DNA from: JBDIAG01 sp963835085
GTDB taxonomy: Bacteria; Actinomycetota; Actinomycetes; Actinomycetales; CAWJMD01
Direction of reading: 5' to 3'
Length of the DNA: 64,000 bases
NCBI GenBank assembly: GCA_963835085.1
Contig: CAWIED010000001.1
Coordinates: 620,001 to 684,000, forward strand
A model generated the notes under the pieces. It did no database searches and had not been told where the DNA came from. It worked only from the letters and a program-made list of their open reading frames with translations. The position numbers and the translations under genes were made by a program. Positions 34,563 through 44,129 of this stretch are shown here, piece by piece (the stretch's first letter is position 1; each line of letters starts with the position of its first letter).

Positions 34563-34578
34563 TGTGATGTAGATCACT
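34563..34578. promoter_or_regulatory. CRP/GlxR-like binding site
   Basis: TGTGATGTAGATCACT matches TGTGA-N6-TCACA, the cAMP-receptor-type consensus used by GlxR and CRP in actinobacteria, with one mismatch. It lies in the 329-bp gap between the divergent esterase and the DUF222/HNH pseudogene, 79 bases before the latter's ATG. Nothing else stands out in the gap. Confidence 0.45.
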
Positions 34579-34656
34579 TTTTGTTGGTATGGACTCTTCG
34601 GCCATATGGTCATCCTGCTGCAGAGAACTATCAGTTGTCGAACATAGATTTCCTAC

Positions 34657-36945
34657 ATGGATCCAATCGATGAACTCAGTGCGGCACCCCGCGACGAAGT
34701 GCTGTCCGATGTAGATGCGGTGCCCAGCCCTGGGCTGACCGCAGCAATCGGAGATCTGACCGCTGCTCCCGACGCACCAGCCGATGCCGCGGAGTGGGTA
34801 CTGCCGGGCGTTCAGCTCGAGGGCAACGCTGATCATCCGCACGTTCAGCTCGAAGCTAATGCTGGTCATCCGCTGCTGGCGGAGCTCACCCAGCTTGGCG
34901 CGCTGGCCCAGCAGATCGGTGCCGCAGTTGACCGCTCGCTCAGGTTGTCCGGGGCCACGGCCCGGGTCATGCTGACCGCGATCCACACCGTCCTGGGCCA
35001 ACTTGAATCACTCAGGCTGGCCGTGATCCGGCGGTCCCTGGCCGATGAACCCGACCCCGGCATGCGCGCCACGGGCAAGGCCACCCGCGATGCCCTGGTA
35101 GAGAGCTGCCGGCGCACCACCTCCCACGCCCGTTCCGACATGCGTAAAGCCCGGCTACTCGATCCCGACATCGGGCCCTGCCCAAGCTCGGCGCTGCCTT
35201 GACCGCAGGACAGATCAGCCCCGAGCACGTCGAGGTTGCCAGGCGATGCCTAGATCAACTCCCCGCCTGGATACTCCACGAGCACTCCGATGCCCTCGAC
35301 GACTGCTCACCGACCACGCCCGCCAGTTTTGCCCCGCCACCACCAAGCACCTCGCCCAGGTACTCCTGCACGCCATCGACCCCCACCGGGCGGACCGGCA
35401 CGACCCCGACGCCTACACCCGACGCAAACTCGCCTACGCCACCGACGCCTTCGGCATGCTCGTCCTTACCGGTCAACTCGACCCCGTCGAAGGTGCCCGG
35501 TTCACAACCCTCATCGATCACCTCGCCGACCTGGCGCGTCACCAGCCACGCCATTCAGATCAACCGGACCATGGGGCTATCCGCGCGACTGATCAGGGTG
35601 AGCCGAAGCAATCACACGCCGCGGCGACAGAATGTGTGTGTGATGTGGACGCGAACCTCCGCAGTGCCACCACACCAGACGCGCCGGCCCCCGCTCCAGG
35701 CACTGCGGTGGGCGGCAACCCAAGCACTGCGGTGGGCGGCAACCCAACAGTGCCGTGGGCGGCAACGCAGACGCGGATCAACCGGTATCGGAACTGCCGA
35801 CCATTGCCCAACGCCGAGCCGACGCACTCTCCCGCATCCTCGACCTTGCCGAAGCGCACCTCGCCCTGGTCATCGACCCCGACACCGGCCTACCCGCCAC
35901 CCGCGGCATCGGCGGGGCGCTCAACCAACGCCCCACCAGAGCGGTCCCACATGTCACCCTCATCATGCCCGCCGACAACCTCGACGCCCGTGACGATCTC
36001 GCCCGACGTGACGACTACGCGGGATGTGACGATCGAGCCGGACATGATGCTCGTGCCGAACTTGACGATCGCAGCGGACATGACAATCGCAGCGGACATG
36101 ACAATCGCGCCCCACGTCACTTTCGCGCCGGACGTGACGTTCGCGCCGGACATGATGACCGCGCGCGAAGCGACCGCAGCCCATGCGACGACCGCGCCGA
36201 ACGTGACAACCGCGTCCGGTGTGACGACCGCGACTCGGATGACTCCGGGTTGAGCATCCCCCAACCATGGAGCGACCTCAGTTCTGCTGAATCACCCCAT
36301 CTGCAATCCAGCAATCTTGGGCGGTTCGAGCCCAACGACAGTCCAGGCAATCCCACGAGCCCGGACACCCCCAATAGTCGAGATGTCGCGCCCGAGCCCG
36401 ACAGGCTCGAGCCTCAGGTGACTGCGCTTCCCGAATCGGTTCACCTGCAGCCACAGCACGGCGCCGCACTCCTGACCGGTCAGCCCCTGACCGCCCGGAC
36501 CGTCACCGGCCTGACCTGCGACGCCATCCTCGACCGGGTCTGGCTGACCTCCACCGGCCGGATCCAACGCATCGACACCCTCGGCCGCCTCGCCACGCCA
36601 ACCCAGCAAGCCGCCATCGTCGCCCGCGACCGCGTCTGAACCTTCCCTTCCTGTACCACCCCGCCCACCCTCTGCCAGGTGCACCACGTGGTCTGGTGGC
36701 GACACGGCGGACCGACCCACACCGGCAATCTCGCCCTCCTCTGCAACCGCCACCACAGACTCATTCATCACCAACCCTCGAACGACACGGGCTGGATCAT
36801 GCGGATCAACAACGGCCGGCCGATCTTCATCCCACCAGCGCATATCGACCCTGATCGGCAACCCCGCCATAACCACTACACCCACGCCCTCGCCCACACC
36901 GAACTCACCGGCGAGCGCCTGGGTCAACCCTCACTGTGGAGGTGA
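34657..36945 (+). pseudogene. DUF222 / HNH endonuclease (13E12-type) gene, frameshifted
   Basis: The protein can be followed through three frames. The start to about 35175 reads AVDRSLRLSGATARVMLTAI and TTSHARSDMRKARLL. The next frame gives LTAGQISPEHVEVARRCLDQ, the next LLTDHARQFCPATTKHLAQV. The original frame then resumes from about 35760 (QRRADALSRILDLAEAHLAL) and is broken by a TGA at 36637-36639, where a Cys is expected. The HNH end CQVHHVVWWRHGGPTHTGNL and LLCNRHHRLIHH lies in the same frame beyond. So three shifts and one nonsense change. An Asp/Arg-rich expansion fills about 35980-36240. Members are repetitive genes in actinobacteria. Confidence 0.85.
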
Positions 36946-37392
36946 CTCTTCAGGAGTCGGATCGATGAGGCTCCGCGCTATGCGCGCCATAGTTGCTGTC
37001 AACGGGATGCCGATAGCCGCTGGCCGCGACCGGCGGGTTGGTGGAGGCATCGTTCAGGGTTGGATCGCCGAGGCATCGGGCCTGCGCGGCCATCGTCGCT
37101 GGCGGCGAAGCGCGGACAGTATCGCTCGTGGCGGTCGTGGGCTTGTCCGCATCCTCTCGACGGGTTGTCACTCGTCGCCTGTCGCCTGTCGCCCATCGCC
37201 TGCACTGCCGCCCTGCCGTCCGCGGCCTGTGGCCCGTTGAGACCCGCTCTACACGGTGGCGGTGGTTCGTCGAGCCGCGATCGGGCGCTCCGGCGGTGGG
37301 CGACCGTGGCCTGTGGCCCCCGGGCTGTCACCTGGTTACACCTCGGGAGAGTGGACTCATCCGAAAGGGGGGAATCTAGCTTGCGCGGAGGC
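36946..37392. other. Gene-free 447-bp region
   Basis: No convincing gene. Short repeats are present: TCGCCTGTCGCCTGTCGCCC at about 37179 and GGCCTGTGGCCC twice (about 37223 and 37310). It separates the HNH pseudogene from the 3' end of the Gfo/Idh gene. Confidence 0.5.
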
Positions 37393-38469
37393 TCAAGGCG
37401 GTGTCGGGCGCCGAAGCGTCAGGCCGGCTGCCTGGTAGGCCGCGTCGATGACGGCCATGTTCGCCACGGAGTCGGGTGGGGGAGTGAGGTTGGTGGCAGC
37501 GCCGCCGACAGCATCGCGGAATGCCTCGAGCTGGAACTCATAGCTCGGCCGGTGCGTGGTTCGCTCGAGCCGACGTCCTTTCCGCGTGTGCAGGGCGATG
37601 TGGGCGAAGAACTGCGGGCTGATCGGTCGGCTGACGCGCATCCTTGCGTGGGTTCCTCGTATGTCGAGTCGCAGCGCGAACAGTCGGGCCGACCACATCG
37701 CCACGGTGACGCTGCCGACGACTCCATCCGGAAAGGCCAGGCGAGCGTTCAAGAACCGGTCGAGCGTGCCGTCGACCACGCGCGCCGTCGCCGCGGTCAC
37801 GACGGGTTCGGCGCCCGCGAAGGTGCGAACGAGGTGCACTCCATAGCAACCGAGGTCCATCATCGATCCGCCGGCGAGGTCGTAGTTCCAGCGGATATTT
37901 CGCCGGGATGGCGGCATCGGCACGCAGAGAGTGGCGTCGACGGATTCAATGGTGCCCAGCTCACCGGAGGCAAGGATGTCGAGGATCCGCTGTGACAGCG
38001 GGTGGTAGCGGTAGTGGAACGCCTCCATCACGACTAGGTCTGGGGTTATCGCACGTTCTGGGGGTGTCGCACTGTCCGGCCTCGTGGGGCGGTCTGGGGT
38101 CGTAGAGCTCTCTCGGCTCGCCCTATGACCTGAGGTTGCGGCCACGGCAGCCACTTCCCGAGCCTCGTCGGCGTTGGCCGTGAACGGCTTCTCGCACAAC
38201 ACGTGCTTGCCGGCCTCGATGGCGTGCATCGTCCAGGTTCCGTGCAATCCGTTCGGCAGCGGAATGTAGACGGCATCGATTGTGCCGTCGGCAAGTAGTG
38301 CCTCATAACTGTCGTATGCCGTGGGGATGGCGTGCCGGCGTGCATACTCGCGTGCCCGGTTGCCGTCACGTGCTGCTACAGCGACGCACTCCACGCCGTC
38401 GACCCGTGAGGCCGGCTTGACGAGCGCCGCCGCTGCGATGTTCGCCGCGCCGAGGATGCCGATCCGCAT
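37393..38469 (-). CDS. Gfo/Idh/MocA-family NAD(P)-dependent oxidoreductase
   Basis: 358 residues. The Rossmann start is MRIGILGAANIAAAALVKPA, with the diagnostic EKP motif in HVLCEKPFTANADEAREVA and a C-terminal beta-sheet domain beginning at about residue 145 (VMEAFHYRYHPLSQRILDIL). GGSMMDLGCYGVHLVRTF carries the catalytic Asp-His region. A Pro/Thr/Arg-rich insert of about 28 residues (SSTTPDRPTRPDSATPPE) sits between EKP and VMEAFHYR, where relatives have a short turn. Substrate unknown; sugars or inositols are usual. Confidence 0.85.
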   Translation of the reverse strand: MRIGILGAANIAAAALVKPASRVDGVECVAVAARDGNRAREYARRHAIPTAYDSYEALLADGTIDAVYIPLPNGLHGTWTMHAIEAGKHVLCEKPFTANADEAREVAAVAATSGHRASRESSTTPDRPTRPDSATPPERAITPDLVVMEAFHYRYHPLSQRILDILASGELGTIESVDATLCVPMPPSRRNIRWNYDLAGGSMMDLGCYGVHLVRTFAGAEPVVTAATARVVDGTLDRFLNARLAFPDGVVGSVTVAMWSARLFALRLDIRGTHARMRVSRPISPQFFAHIALHTRKGRRLERTTHRPSYEFQLEAFRDAVGGAATNLTPPPDSVANMAVIDAAYQAAGLTLRRPTPP

Positions 38470-38482
38470 GAGAGCAAGCCTG

Positions 38483-38644
38483 TCACCGGCCGGTTCCGGG
38501 CGCGGGGTTGTGCGGCGCGTAGGCCCGGAGGAAGGCGCGGACGCCCTCGGTGATCACTTCGTCGGCTTTCGCGGCATTCGAATTGACGCTCTGGCTGAGT
38601 TTGGGTGCGAAGGACGGCAGGGTCAGGGCCACGAAGTGGCACTA
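38483..38644 (-). pseudogene. TetR-family regulator, 3' remnant
   Basis: Reading the minus strand from 38644 gives CHFVALTLPSFAPKLSQS, then KADEVITEGVRAFLRAYAPH before a TGA at 38483-38485. This looks like the last helices of a TetR-type ligand domain. An in-frame TAG directly upstream and the treY end at 38696 leave no room for the helix-turn-helix, so only the C-terminal 50 or so residues survive. Too short for confident family placement. Confidence 0.45.
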
Positions 38645-38646
38645 GA

Positions 38647-38669
38647 GGCAGGACGTGTCTTGCCCTGCC
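38647..38669 (-). terminator. Possible terminator after treY
   Basis: GGCAGG, 11 bases, CCTGCC: a 6-bp stem 27 bases past the treY stop, with no T-run. Weak on its own. Confidence 0.35.
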
Positions 38670-38695
38670 CGGGCAGAAGCGCACGCCTCACACGG

Positions 38696-41299
38696 CTACG
38701 ACCGCACGAGCAGGGCCACCGGAAGGTCGGCCAGCACGTCGGCCATCGACACCGGTCCGAGACCACCGTCGACGGATCGTCCGGTGAAAGCGTCCGTCCA
38801 GGTGCCTGCGGGCAGGGCGACGGTGTTGGCGCCCCAGCCCCCCAGTTCGGCCACTGAGGCGGCCAGCCGGGTGGCCAGGACCACGGCGCCAACGCCGTCG
38901 TGGTCGCCTCGACCATAGGCGACCACGTAGCCGGTGGTGGTGGGAAGCGGTGCGTACGTGGCACTCTCGCCGACGAACCAGCCTGGATGCTCGCGCCGGA
39001 CCCGAAGCGCCCGCGACGTGACGAGCAGCTTCTCCTCATCGAGGCCGTCGGGGCGGGCACCGTCGTCCAACCGCTCCAACAGCCGGGCCCGCCGGTCGAA
39101 GTCGACCGCTCGGCGGTTGTCGGGATCGACGAGCGAGGTCTCTATCAACTCGGTGCCCTGATAGACGTCCGGCACGCCCGGCATGGTGAGCTGAACCAGC
39201 TTCTGACCCAGCACGCTCGCCCGCGCGGCGGGGGCTGCCAGCTTGGCGAACTCCCCGAGCAGGTCGCGCGCCTCTGCCGAGGCCAGGGCTGCTCGGGCGA
39301 ACGACAGTACGGCGGCCTCGTACTCCACGTTCTGGTCGGTCCAGAACGTGTGCAGCTTGGCCTCGCGGATGGCCTTGAGTAGGTACTCCTCCAGCCGTTG
39401 CGCCGATACCAGTTCTCCGGTGGTGGCGTTTCGGGTCGCCACCAGGGTCTGCCAGATCAGGTACTCCGTGCCGCCGTCGAGCAGCGGAGAGCGTTCCGCC
39501 GCAAGCGCATTCGACAACGAGGTCACCAGCGTGTCCCAGCTGGACGACAGTTCCGAGAGCACCTCGAGTTGGGCCCGGGCGTCTTCGGCCCGCTTGGTGT
39601 CGTGGGTCGACAGCGTGGTCATGGTGAGCGGCCAGCTCTTGAGCAGCCGGTCGCTGAACGCGTGGAAGTCCTCGGGTGGCACGCCCACGAGATCGGGGTT
39701 GCCCCCCACCTCGTTGAGTGCCGCGAGCCGGAACCATCGGTAGTAGGCGGTGTCTTCGATGCCCTTGGCCATCACCGGCCCACACGTCTGCTGAAACCGC
39801 ACCATGAGCTCGGCCCGCGCCTGCTCGTCGATCCGTCCGGCGCTGCCGGCCTCACGTCCCAGCAGCAGATCGCGCACCAGGTCGAGTGTGTCGTGCAGAT
39901 CGTCCGGCAACTCCGCACGGGCCAGGGCGACAGCGTGATCGAGCACGTCCACCTGATCGGGGGGAGCCGGCTCGCCGGGCACGATGTAGGCCCGATACCG
40001 GTCGAACGACACCAGCAGCTCTTCGATCACGCGCTCGAAGGCATGCCGGGTGTGATCGCGCAGCCGCACGTCGTCGGAGCAGATCTGCACTGCCAGCTGC
40101 ACCAGCCGCGCCACCTCGGTGAACAGTGACCCCGCCACCACTTCGCGCTTGGCGAGGGCGATGACAGAGGCCATCTCTTGTGGCACGGGCAGACCTTCGC
40201 GGCCGGCGAACCTGGTCCAGGTCGCGAGCAACGGGGACGCACCGCCCGGGTGCACGAACAGGCCGCCGGCGCGCAGCAGCGAGTCGTAGCCGGTCGTCCC
40301 GGCGCAGGGCCAGTCGGCGGGCAGTGTCTCGTCGCCCTCGAGGATCTTCTCCGCCACCACCCAGGCGTCTCCGGTGGCCTGCGAAAGCCGGCGCAGGTAG
40401 CCGCGCGGGTCGGCGAGCCCGTCGGGATGGTCGATCCGGAAACCGTCGATCTGACCCGCATGGAAGAGCTCCAGCAGCAGGGCGTGGGTGGCGTCGAACA
40501 CCTTGGGGTTCTCCACGCGCACCGCCACGAGGGTTCCCACGTCGAAGAACCGCCGATAGTTGAGTTCCTGGTCACCCACCTTCCAATGCGCGAGCCGATA
40601 CCACTGTCGGTCGACGAGCTCGGCCATCGACAGCTGCTCGGTGCCCGGCCGAACCGGAAACTCGTGGTCGTAGTAGCGCAGCACCGGCTCGTCGCCGGAG
40701 GTGTCGAGGGTCAGCTCGCCGCGCGCGAGCACATTGCCGATCCGATCGCCCAGCACGGGCATCAGGAGCGCCTTGGCGCCGCCCGGTTCGTACTTGCCGC
40801 CAGGCAGCGGGGTGGGCCATGAGACGTCAAACCAGTCGGCGAACGGCGAGTTCGGCCCCTCGCGCAGCACCGACCACAACTGCTTGTTGAGCCGTACCGG
40901 GGTGGGCACGGTCATGTGATTGGGCACTACATCGACGATCACGCCCAGTCCGGCAGCCTTGGCCCGGGCTACCAGCGCCTCGAACCCGGCGCGACCACCG
41001 GCGGCGTCGGACAAGCGCGAATGATCCAGGACGTCGTATCCGTGCGCCGAACCTTCGGTGGCCGCGAGGATCGGCGACAGGTAAAGGTGCGAGACGCCCA
41101 GCGCCGCCACATAGTCGACCTGCGAGGCGATGTCGGCGAAGGTCTGCTCCGCGCGCACCTGGAACCGGTAGGTGCTGATCGGGATGGCCCGGTCAGCCTT
41201 GGGGCGGTGTGAGTGCCCCTGGTGTGAAGTGCCCTGATGTGAAGTGCCCTGGTGCTGATTGCCCTGGTGCTGATGCCCCGACTGCGTCGAGGAGGCCAC
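38696..41299 (-). CDS. treY: Malto-oligosyltrehalose synthase
   Basis: 867 residues. After a repeat-rich tail (residues 1-32, HQGTS-like units) the GH13 domain begins PISTYRFQVRAEQTFADIAS. Motifs: YLSPILAATEGSAHGYDVLD, GVIVDVVPNHM, QIDGFRIDHPDGLADPRGYL (nucleophile Asp), FVAEKI-like WVVAEKILEGDETLP (acid Glu), and TTLSTHDTKRAEDARAQLEV. TreY converts the reducing end of a maltodextrin to an alpha,alpha-1,1 bond. It starts 3 bases after the stop of treX, so the two form an operon. The substrate for treZ-CHAD, 16 kb away, is made here. Confidence 0.95.
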   Translation of the reverse strand: MASSTQSGHQHQGNQHQGTSHQGTSHQGHSHRPKADRAIPISTYRFQVRAEQTFADIASQVDYVAALGVSHLYLSPILAATEGSAHGYDVLDHSRLSDAAGGRAGFEALVARAKAAGLGVIVDVVPNHMTVPTPVRLNKQLWSVLREGPNSPFADWFDVSWPTPLPGGKYEPGGAKALLMPVLGDRIGNVLARGELTLDTSGDEPVLRYYDHEFPVRPGTEQLSMAELVDRQWYRLAHWKVGDQELNYRRFFDVGTLVAVRVENPKVFDATHALLLELFHAGQIDGFRIDHPDGLADPRGYLRRLSQATGDAWVVAEKILEGDETLPADWPCAGTTGYDSLLRAGGLFVHPGGASPLLATWTRFAGREGLPVPQEMASVIALAKREVVAGSLFTEVARLVQLAVQICSDDVRLRDHTRHAFERVIEELLVSFDRYRAYIVPGEPAPPDQVDVLDHAVALARAELPDDLHDTLDLVRDLLLGREAGSAGRIDEQARAELMVRFQQTCGPVMAKGIEDTAYYRWFRLAALNEVGGNPDLVGVPPEDFHAFSDRLLKSWPLTMTTLSTHDTKRAEDARAQLEVLSELSSSWDTLVTSLSNALAAERSPLLDGGTEYLIWQTLVATRNATTGELVSAQRLEEYLLKAIREAKLHTFWTDQNVEYEAAVLSFARAALASAEARDLLGEFAKLAAPAARASVLGQKLVQLTMPGVPDVYQGTELIETSLVDPDNRRAVDFDRRARLLERLDDGARPDGLDEEKLLVTSRALRVRREHPGWFVGESATYAPLPTTTGYVVAYGRGDHDGVGAVVLATRLAASVAELGGWGANTVALPAGTWTDAFTGRSVDGGLGPVSMADVLADLPVALLVRS

Positions 41300-41302
41300 G
41301 GC

Positions 41303-43849
41303 TCACCCCTCCTGACCGGAAGGCGCGGGCTCGGACGGCGCAGGCTCGGACGGCGCAGGCTCGGAAGGTGCCAATTCCGCTGGCCCAGGCTCGGAAGCTG
41401 CCCGGTCGGCCGCCGCGGGTTCAGGCGCCGCAGATTCGGCCGTCCCAGATTCAGCTACCCCAGCATCGCCGGGAGCAGAATCGCCGACCACCGAATCGCC
41501 AACCACCGAATCGCCAACCACCGAATCAGACGGCGCAAGAGCAAATGGCGGCGGATCAAAAGGTGCCGGCGGCGAGGATTGCGTGGCCGAAGCGGCCACG
41601 ACTTTCGCGGGTGGCCTGTTGCGACTCGGCTCCGCCACCCGACCCACCCGGGTCTTCCCGGAGCGCTGCGGCCTCGTCAGCAACAGCGTGGCCCGCGGCT
41701 CGACGGACAACGTGCTGCCCGCGATCAGCGGTGCATCGCCGCGATCCGTGCCACCGGTGTCGAGAAGCAGCGTCCATTCCTTGCCGTAGTCGGCGGGCGG
41801 CAGGGTGAAGGTGATGCCCTCGTAATGCGCGTTGAGCAGCAGCAGGAACGAGTCGTCCGCGACCTTCTGCCCGTACGGATCCGGCTCGGGAATCGCATCG
41901 CCGTTGAGGAAGACGGCCATCGAACGGGCGAAGCCGTTGGACCAGTCGGCGTCGGCCATGTGCTCGCCCGCCGGGGTCAACCATGCGATGTCGTCGAGCT
42001 GAGTCGATTCCCCGCCATGATCGGCGCGGCCCTTGAAGAACCGGCGCCTGCGGAACACCGGGTGCTCCTGCCGCAGAGCCACCACGCGCTGGGTGAACTC
42101 GAGCATCTCGGCAGCCGCGTCGTCGAGATCCCAGTCCATCCACGACGTCTCGTTGTCCTGGCAGTAGACGTTGTTGTTGCCACCTTGGCTGCGCCCGATC
42201 TCGTCGCCATGCGCGATCATCGGCACTCCTTGGCTGAGCAGCAGCGTCGTCATCAGGTTGCGCTGCTGCCGGGCGCGCAGGGCGAGGATCTCCGGGTCGT
42301 CAGTGGGGCCCTCGGCGCCGCAGTTCCAGGAGCGGTTGTGTGACTCGCCGTCTTGGTTGTCCTCCTCGTTGGCCCAGTTGTGCTTCTCGTTGTACGAGAC
42401 GAGGTCCCGCATCGTGAACCCGTCGTGTGCAGTGACGAAGTTGATGCTCGCGATGGGCCGGCGGCCGTCGTCCTGGTAGAGGTCGGACGAGCCGGTGAGG
42501 CGCGAGGCGAACTCGCCCAGCGTCGACGGCTCAGCACGCCAGAAGTCGCGGACGGTGTCGCGGAACTTGCCGTTCCACTCCGTCCACAACGGGGGGAAGT
42601 TGCCCACCTGATAGCCGCCGTCGCCGAGGTCCCACGGTTCGGCGATGAGCTTGACCTGCGAGACGACGGGATCTTGCTGCACCAGGTCGAAGAACGCCGA
42701 GAGCCGGTCGACCTCGTGGAACTGCCGGGCGAGTGTGGCGGCCAGGTCGAAGCGGAAGCCGTCGACGTGCATCTCCAGCACCCAGTAGCGCAGCGAGTCC
42801 ATGATCAGCTGCAACACGTGCGGATGCCGCATGAGCAGGCTGTTGCCCGTGCCGGTGGTGTCGTAATAGTGCTCGGGGGAGGAGTCGACGAGGCGGTAAT
42901 AGGCGCGGTTGTCGATGCCCCGGAAGCACAGCGTGGGGCCGCGCTCGTTGCCCTCCGCGGTGTGGTTGTACACCACGTCGAGAATGACTTCGATCCCCGC
43001 AGCGTGCAGTGCCTTGACCATCCCCTTGAACTCGGTGACCTGTTGGCCTACCGAACCAGTGGCCGCATACGCGTTGTGCGGAGCGAAGAAACCGATGGTG
43101 TTGTAGCCCCAGTAGTTCGACAGGCCCTTCTCCACCAGGTGCGTGTCTTGTACGAACTGATGCACCGGCATCAACTCGATCGCGGTGATCCCGAGTCGCT
43201 GGAGATGCTTGATCAGCTCCGGGTGCCCGATGCCCGCGTAGGTGCCGCGCAGCTCCGACGGGATGCCCGGGTGGGTCATCGTCAGGCCTTTGACGTGCGC
43301 CTCGTAGATGACGCTCTCGTGGTACTCGTGGCGCGGCGGCCGGTCGTTGGCCCAATCGAAATAGGGGTTGGTCACGACCGACGTCATGGTGTGCGTGCGG
43401 CTGTCGGCGATGTTGAGCTTCGACGGGTCGTCGAACTGGTACGAGAAGAGCGACGGGTCGCCGTCCACCTGACCGTCGATGGCTTTCGCGTAGGGATCGA
43501 GCAGCAGCTTCTTGGGGTTGCAGCGCAAACCGCTTGAGGGGTCGTAGGCCCCGTGGATCCGGTAGCCGTAGCGTTGACCAGGCTGCACACCGGGCAGGTA
43601 GCAGTGCCATACCGAGGCGTCTACCTCGGTCATCTCGATGCGGGTCTCACCGCGGCGAGCGCCGACGAGGCAGACTTCCGCCTTCTCGGCGACTTCCGAG
43701 TACACCGCGAAGTTGGTTCCGGTGCCGTCGAAGGTCGCCCCCAACGGGTAGGGCCGTCCGGGCCAGATCTGCAAGAGCTTCTCCTTCGTCGGTGTGGGCC
43801 CGAAAGGGGCTTGGCCTTGGGGCCAGACCGGAGCCTGGCCGCCGAACAT
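41303..43849 (-). CDS. glgX: Glycogen debranching enzyme (isoamylase type)
   Basis: 848 residues. An N-terminal CBM48 (YPLGATFDGTGTNFAVYSEV) precedes the GH13 barrel: GIEVILDVVYNHTAEGNERG, MHVDGFRFDLAATLARQFHE (nucleophile Asp), KLIAEPWDLGDGGYQVGNFP (acid Glu) and NFVTAHDGFTMRDLV. It cuts alpha-1,6 branches, giving linear maltodextrins for treY directly downstream, hence the alternative name treX. The last 130 residues are low-complexity with SVVGD and APSEP repeats of 15 bp in the DNA (plus-strand GGCGCAGGCTCGGAC units near 41336), which is unusual for the family. Confidence 0.94.
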   Translation of the reverse strand: MFGGQAPVWPQGQAPFGPTPTKEKLLQIWPGRPYPLGATFDGTGTNFAVYSEVAEKAEVCLVGARRGETRIEMTEVDASVWHCYLPGVQPGQRYGYRIHGAYDPSSGLRCNPKKLLLDPYAKAIDGQVDGDPSLFSYQFDDPSKLNIADSRTHTMTSVVTNPYFDWANDRPPRHEYHESVIYEAHVKGLTMTHPGIPSELRGTYAGIGHPELIKHLQRLGITAIELMPVHQFVQDTHLVEKGLSNYWGYNTIGFFAPHNAYAATGSVGQQVTEFKGMVKALHAAGIEVILDVVYNHTAEGNERGPTLCFRGIDNRAYYRLVDSSPEHYYDTTGTGNSLLMRHPHVLQLIMDSLRYWVLEMHVDGFRFDLAATLARQFHEVDRLSAFFDLVQQDPVVSQVKLIAEPWDLGDGGYQVGNFPPLWTEWNGKFRDTVRDFWRAEPSTLGEFASRLTGSSDLYQDDGRRPIASINFVTAHDGFTMRDLVSYNEKHNWANEEDNQDGESHNRSWNCGAEGPTDDPEILALRARQQRNLMTTLLLSQGVPMIAHGDEIGRSQGGNNNVYCQDNETSWMDWDLDDAAAEMLEFTQRVVALRQEHPVFRRRRFFKGRADHGGESTQLDDIAWLTPAGEHMADADWSNGFARSMAVFLNGDAIPEPDPYGQKVADDSFLLLLNAHYEGITFTLPPADYGKEWTLLLDTGGTDRGDAPLIAGSTLSVEPRATLLLTRPQRSGKTRVGRVAEPSRNRPPAKVVAASATQSSPPAPFDPPPFALAPSDSVVGDSVVGDSVVGDSAPGDAGVAESGTAESAAPEPAAADRAASEPGPAELAPSEPAPSEPAPSEPAPSGQEG

Positions 43850-44129
43850 TGTCTCTCATTGCGCGTCGCCGGCGAGTCGGGCGAGCCGTCTGACCGGTCC
43901 GCTGTGGCTCGGGCGACCGCTCAGCGTGTGCGCCGACGGGTCCCGCCGACTGGCGCCAAGACCGGTCAGCTCGCGTGCCGACTGGCCCGTCACTGCGCGT
44001 GCCGACTGGTCGGCCGGCTGGTACCGCGACCGGTCAGCTCGCGTGCCGACCGGTCAGCCGACCAGCGCAAGCCGACCATCCAGCGCGCGGCGGACGCTCA
44101 GCGGGGCAGGCGCTCACTACGGTGGGCGC

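Noticed and set aside
34657..36945. Treating the DUF222/HNH pieces as separate small genes
   Set aside because: The pieces line up in order as one family member once three shifts and one stop are allowed.
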